Origin: JAHJRN01 sp043805355
GTDB taxonomy: Bacteria; Patescibacteriota; Patescibacteriia; 2-12-FULL-60-25
Reading direction: 5' to 3'
NCBI GenBank assembly: GCA_043805355.1
Contig: JAZDIB010000047.1
Coordinates: 1-8,538 of the forward strand
Length of the DNA: 8,538 nt
The translations under genes and the position numbers were made by a program. Below, piece by piece: positions 6,884-8,538 of the stretch; position 1 is the first letter of the stretch, and the number at the start of each line of letters is the position of its first letter. Under the pieces are notes generated by a model. It saw nothing but the letters and a program-made list of their open reading frames with translations. It had not been told where the DNA came from and made no database searches.

Positions 6884-6909
6884 ACGCCTCGACATCGTCG
6901 GGGCGTTTT
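6884..6909 (+). terminator. Intrinsic terminator of the lipoprotein gene
   Basis: A 10-bp stem acgcctcgac (6884-6893) / gtcggggcgt (6897-6906), with one G-T pair and a 3-base loop, is followed by a T-rich run (ttttcttt). It lies about 40 bases after the stop codon. Confidence 0.8.
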
Positions 6910-6916
6910 CTTTACC

Positions 6917-6945
6917 TTGCCTCCCTCCCCGTTTCCCTGTAGCCT
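6917..6945 (+). promoter_or_regulatory. Probable promoter of ychF, giving a near-leaderless mRNA
   Basis: TTGCCT (6917-6922) and TAGCCT (6940-6945) are separated by exactly 17 bases. Each is a moderate match to the consensus boxes. The predicted start is about 6951-6953, only about 5 bases before the ATG at 6957. The upstream sequence is pyrimidine-rich with no Shine-Dalgarno, consistent with leaderless initiation. Confidence 0.45.
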
Positions 6946-6956
6946 CATCGCATCCT

Positions 6957-8051
6957 ATGTCCCTCCAGATCGGCATCGTCGGCCTCCCGAACGTGGGCAA
7001 ATCCACGCTGTTTTCGGCCATCACCAAGAAGGCCGTGGACTGCGCGAACTTCCCGTTCTGCACCATCGACCCGAACGTCGGCGTCGTGGAGGTGCCGGAC
7101 GAGCGGCTTTCGAAGCTCGCGGCCGTGTCCAAGTCCGGACGCATCGTGCCGACGACCATCGAGTTCGTGGACATCGCCGGCCTCGTGCGCGGCGCGTCGC
7201 AGGGGCAGGGGCTCGGCAACGCGTTCCTCTCGCACATCCGGGAATGCGACGCCATCGCCCAGGTCCTGCGCGCGTTCTCGGACCCGGACGTCATCCACGT
7301 GGACGGCGCCATCGACCCCATCCGCGATGCGGAGACCATCGGCCTCGAACTCGCGCTCGCGGACCTCACGGTCGCGGAGAAGCGGCGCGAGAGCCTGGGC
7401 CGTCAGCTCAAGGGCGGCACGACGCGCGACCTCGAGACCGAATCCGCGGCGCTCGAACGCGTCATCGAGGCGCTCGGCCGCGGGGAACAGCTCCGGAATC
7501 ATGCGTGGAGCGACGACGAACAGCGCCTCCTCCGGTCCCTCTCGTTCCTCACGATGAAGCCCATGCTCTACGTCGTGAACGTGAGCGAGACGCAGCTGCA
7601 GGACAGGAGCTGGGAGACGCTGACCGCGCCGCTCGCGGCATCCACCGCGAACATCCTCGTGCCGGTCTGCGTGAAGATGGAGGCGGAGCTCGCGTCCATG
7701 GACGCCGCGGAGAAGACGGAGTATCTCTCGACGGTCGGGCAGGAGGCGTCCGGCTTGGATCGGCTCATCGTCGAGGCGTATCGCGCCCTCGGTCTCATCA
7801 CGTTCCTCACGTCCGGGGAGATGGAGACGCGCGCCTGGACCGTCCCTACCGGCACCAAGGCCCCGCAGGCCGCCGGCGTCATCCATACCGATTTCGAGAA
7901 GAGCTTCATCCGCGTCGAGGTCACGGACTGGAAGGATTTCGTGGAATACGGCGGCGACGCGAAGTGCCGCGAGAAGGGTTTGGTCCGCATCGAAGGCAAG
8001 GACTACGTCATCCGCGACGGCGACACGTGTTATTTTCGGGTGGGGGCGTGA
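6957..8051 (+). CDS. ychF: Redox-regulated ATPase/GTPase YchF (Obg family)
   Basis: The product is 364 aa, the usual full length for YchF/OLA1. The P-loop is GLPNVGKST at 9-17, and 'NFPFCTIDPNVG' follows as the G2 region. 'DIAGLVRGASQGQGLGN' from about residue 72 is the G3 region. 'NVSE' (208-211) replaces the usual NKxD, a known YchF trait linked to ATP rather than GTP preference. Residues ~130-200 form the helical/coiled-coil insertion. From ~280, 'FLTSGEMETRAWTVPTGTKAPQAAGVIHTDFEKSF' and 'YGGDAKCREKG..' are the conserved TGS-like C-terminal domain, with no truncation. YchF is a cytosolic ribosome-associated P-loop NTPase implicated in translation and stress responses. The ATG is preceded by a probable promoter but no Shine-Dalgarno. 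It appears monocistronic, between a terminator upstream and a hairpin repeat downstream. Confidence 0.97.
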   Translation: MSLQIGIVGLPNVGKSTLFSAITKKAVDCANFPFCTIDPNVGVVEVPDERLSKLAAVSKSGRIVPTTIEFVDIAGLVRGASQGQGLGNAFLSHIRECDAIAQVLRAFSDPDVIHVDGAIDPIRDAETIGLELALADLTVAEKRRESLGRQLKGGTTRDLETESAALERVIEALGRGEQLRNHAWSDDEQRLLRSLSFLTMKPMLYVVNVSETQLQDRSWETLTAPLAASTANILVPVCVKMEAELASMDAAEKTEYLSTVGQEASGLDRLIVEAYRALGLITFLTSGEMETRAWTVPTGTKAPQAAGVIHTDFEKSFIRVEVTDWKDFVEYGGDAKCREKGLVRIEGKDYVIRDGDTCYFRVGA

Positions 8052-8076
8052 TAGGACAGCCAGCATAAGAATTTTT

Positions 8077-8206
8077 GCGTCCCGAGATATATTAACTTCG
8101 CGTCCCGAGGTCATCCGAGGGATCTTCAAGCGAGCCGCAGCCCTTCGACATGCCGTTGCGGCTTACTTGAAGATCCTTCGGCTCGCGGACTCGCTCAGGA
8201 CGCGAA
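8077..8206. repeat. Long imperfect hairpin repeat with a duplicated end
   Basis: The arms at 8097-8140 and 8157-8206 are imperfect reverse complements. Exact blocks are ttcgcgtcc/ggacgcgaa (8097-8105 / 8198-8206), gatcttcaag/cttgaagatc (8121-8130 / 8166-8175) and gccgca/tgcggc (8134-8139 / 8157-8162), with a loop of about 16 bases. The end motif gcgtcccgag is repeated at 8077-8086 and 8100-8109. The right arm core 'GATCCTTCGG..CTCGCTCAGGA' matches the family of the repeats at 1425-1569 ('GGTCCTTCGG..CCCTCAGGA'). It sits between the ychF stop and the galU promoter, where no ordinary T-tract terminator is seen, so it may mark the 3' end of ychF mRNA. Confidence 0.78.
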
Positions 8207-8234
8207 TATCCCTTTATGCCGTCGGGAGCGGGTG

Positions 8235-8240
8235 TATACT
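8235..8240 (+). promoter_or_regulatory. -10 box of galU, apparently leaderless
   Basis: TATACT (8235-8240) is preceded directly by TG (8233-8234). The best -35 candidate is TTTATG (8213-8218) at a 16-base spacing, which is weak. The transcript should begin about 8247-8249, at or next to the ATG at 8249, and there is no room for a Shine-Dalgarno on the message. Confidence 0.6.
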
Positions 8241-8248
8241 GGTTCCGT

Positions 8249-8538
8249 ATGCAACATGTCCGTAAGGTCATCATCCCGGTGGCGGGGTATGGGACGCGGT
8301 TCCTTCCCGCGACCAAGGCCATGCCGAAGGAGATGCTTCCCATCATCGACAAGCCCGCCATCCAGTACGTGGTGGAGGAGGCGGTCGCGTCCGGCATCGA
8401 GGACGTCATCCTCGTGACCTCCATGTCCAAGCGCGCGGTGGAGGACCACTTCGACGACAACCATGAGCTCGAGGGGTGGCTGAAGAAGACGAAGAAGGAC
8501 GCGATGCTCGAGGAGATCCGCGCCATCGGCAAGCTGGC
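8249..8538 (+). CDS. galU: UTP--glucose-1-phosphate uridylyltransferase, N-terminal part (3' partial)
   Basis: The first 96 codons are present and the gene runs off the window with no stop. The start MQHVRKVIIPVAGYGTRFLP is followed by 'ATKAMPKEMLPIIDKPAIQY', the nucleotide-binding signature of bacterial GalU (GxGTRxLPxTK...PKEMLP). 'VEEAVASGIEDVILVTS' and 'KRAVEDHFDDNHELEGWL' also match GalU. The enzyme makes UDP-glucose from UTP and glucose-1-phosphate in the cytosol, feeding glycan and envelope polysaccharide synthesis. That fits the ligase-like gene in the same window, although the two are not in one operon. The start follows the -10 box by 8 bases, so leaderless translation is likely. 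Confidence 0.96.
   Translation, partial: MQHVRKVIIPVAGYGTRFLPATKAMPKEMLPIIDKPAIQYVVEEAVASGIEDVILVTSMSKRAVEDHFDDNHELEGWLKKTKKDAMLEEIRAIGKL

Noticed and set aside
6815..8129. Long frames on both strands overlapping ychF
   Set aside because: YchF motifs are complete in the 6957-8051 frame. The others are low-complexity Arg-rich shadows.

Overview
The window is GC-rich bacterial DNA. It most likely comes from a member of the Candidate Phyla Radiation (Patescibacteria), although nothing here proves the taxon. Three things point that way. The first protein has an architecture I associate with that group: 'TNADGWST', then 'DYAERY', then a 'GIVSTKPGF..PIALAGRVP' block. The second is a multi-pass Wzy/O-antigen-ligase-like protein fused to TPR repeats. 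The third is a set of promoters resting on TGnTATACT-like -10 boxes, two of which place the transcript start almost on the start codon.

Layout from left to right: (1) the 3' part of a large exported or surface protein gene (1-1257), closed by a strong intrinsic terminator (1357-1386). (2) A gene-free stretch of about 400 bases holding hairpin repeats and an extended -10 promoter. (3) A two-gene unit on the + strand: an O-antigen-ligase/TPR membrane protein (1653-4118) and, 3 bases later, a soluble helical protein of unknown function (4122-4916). (4) A structured region with a 16-bp perfect palindromic terminator shared by the convergent units, then tRNA-Ala(GGC) on the - strand (5042-5117). 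(5) A promoter and a lipoprotein with Gly-rich linkers and a propeller-like C-terminal part (5257-6846), closed by a terminator. (6) The P-loop NTPase YchF (6957-8051). (7) A second, larger hairpin repeat related to the first (8077-8206). (8) The 5' end of galU (8249 to the window edge), which has no stop in the window.

Functionally the region leans toward the cell envelope. It encodes a surface protein, a polysaccharide polymerase/ligase-like protein, a lipoprotein and UDP-glucose synthesis (GalU), with housekeeping genes (tRNA-Ala, ychF) between them. Most genes have their own promoter and terminator, so only the ligase-like/unknown pair looks like an operon. I see no CRISPR array, transposase, toxin-antitoxin pair or phage module. 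The items most worth a second look are the hairpin repeat family, the apparently leaderless ychF and galU transcripts, the unknown protein coupled to the ligase-like gene, and the alternative RNA folds before the tRNA terminator.
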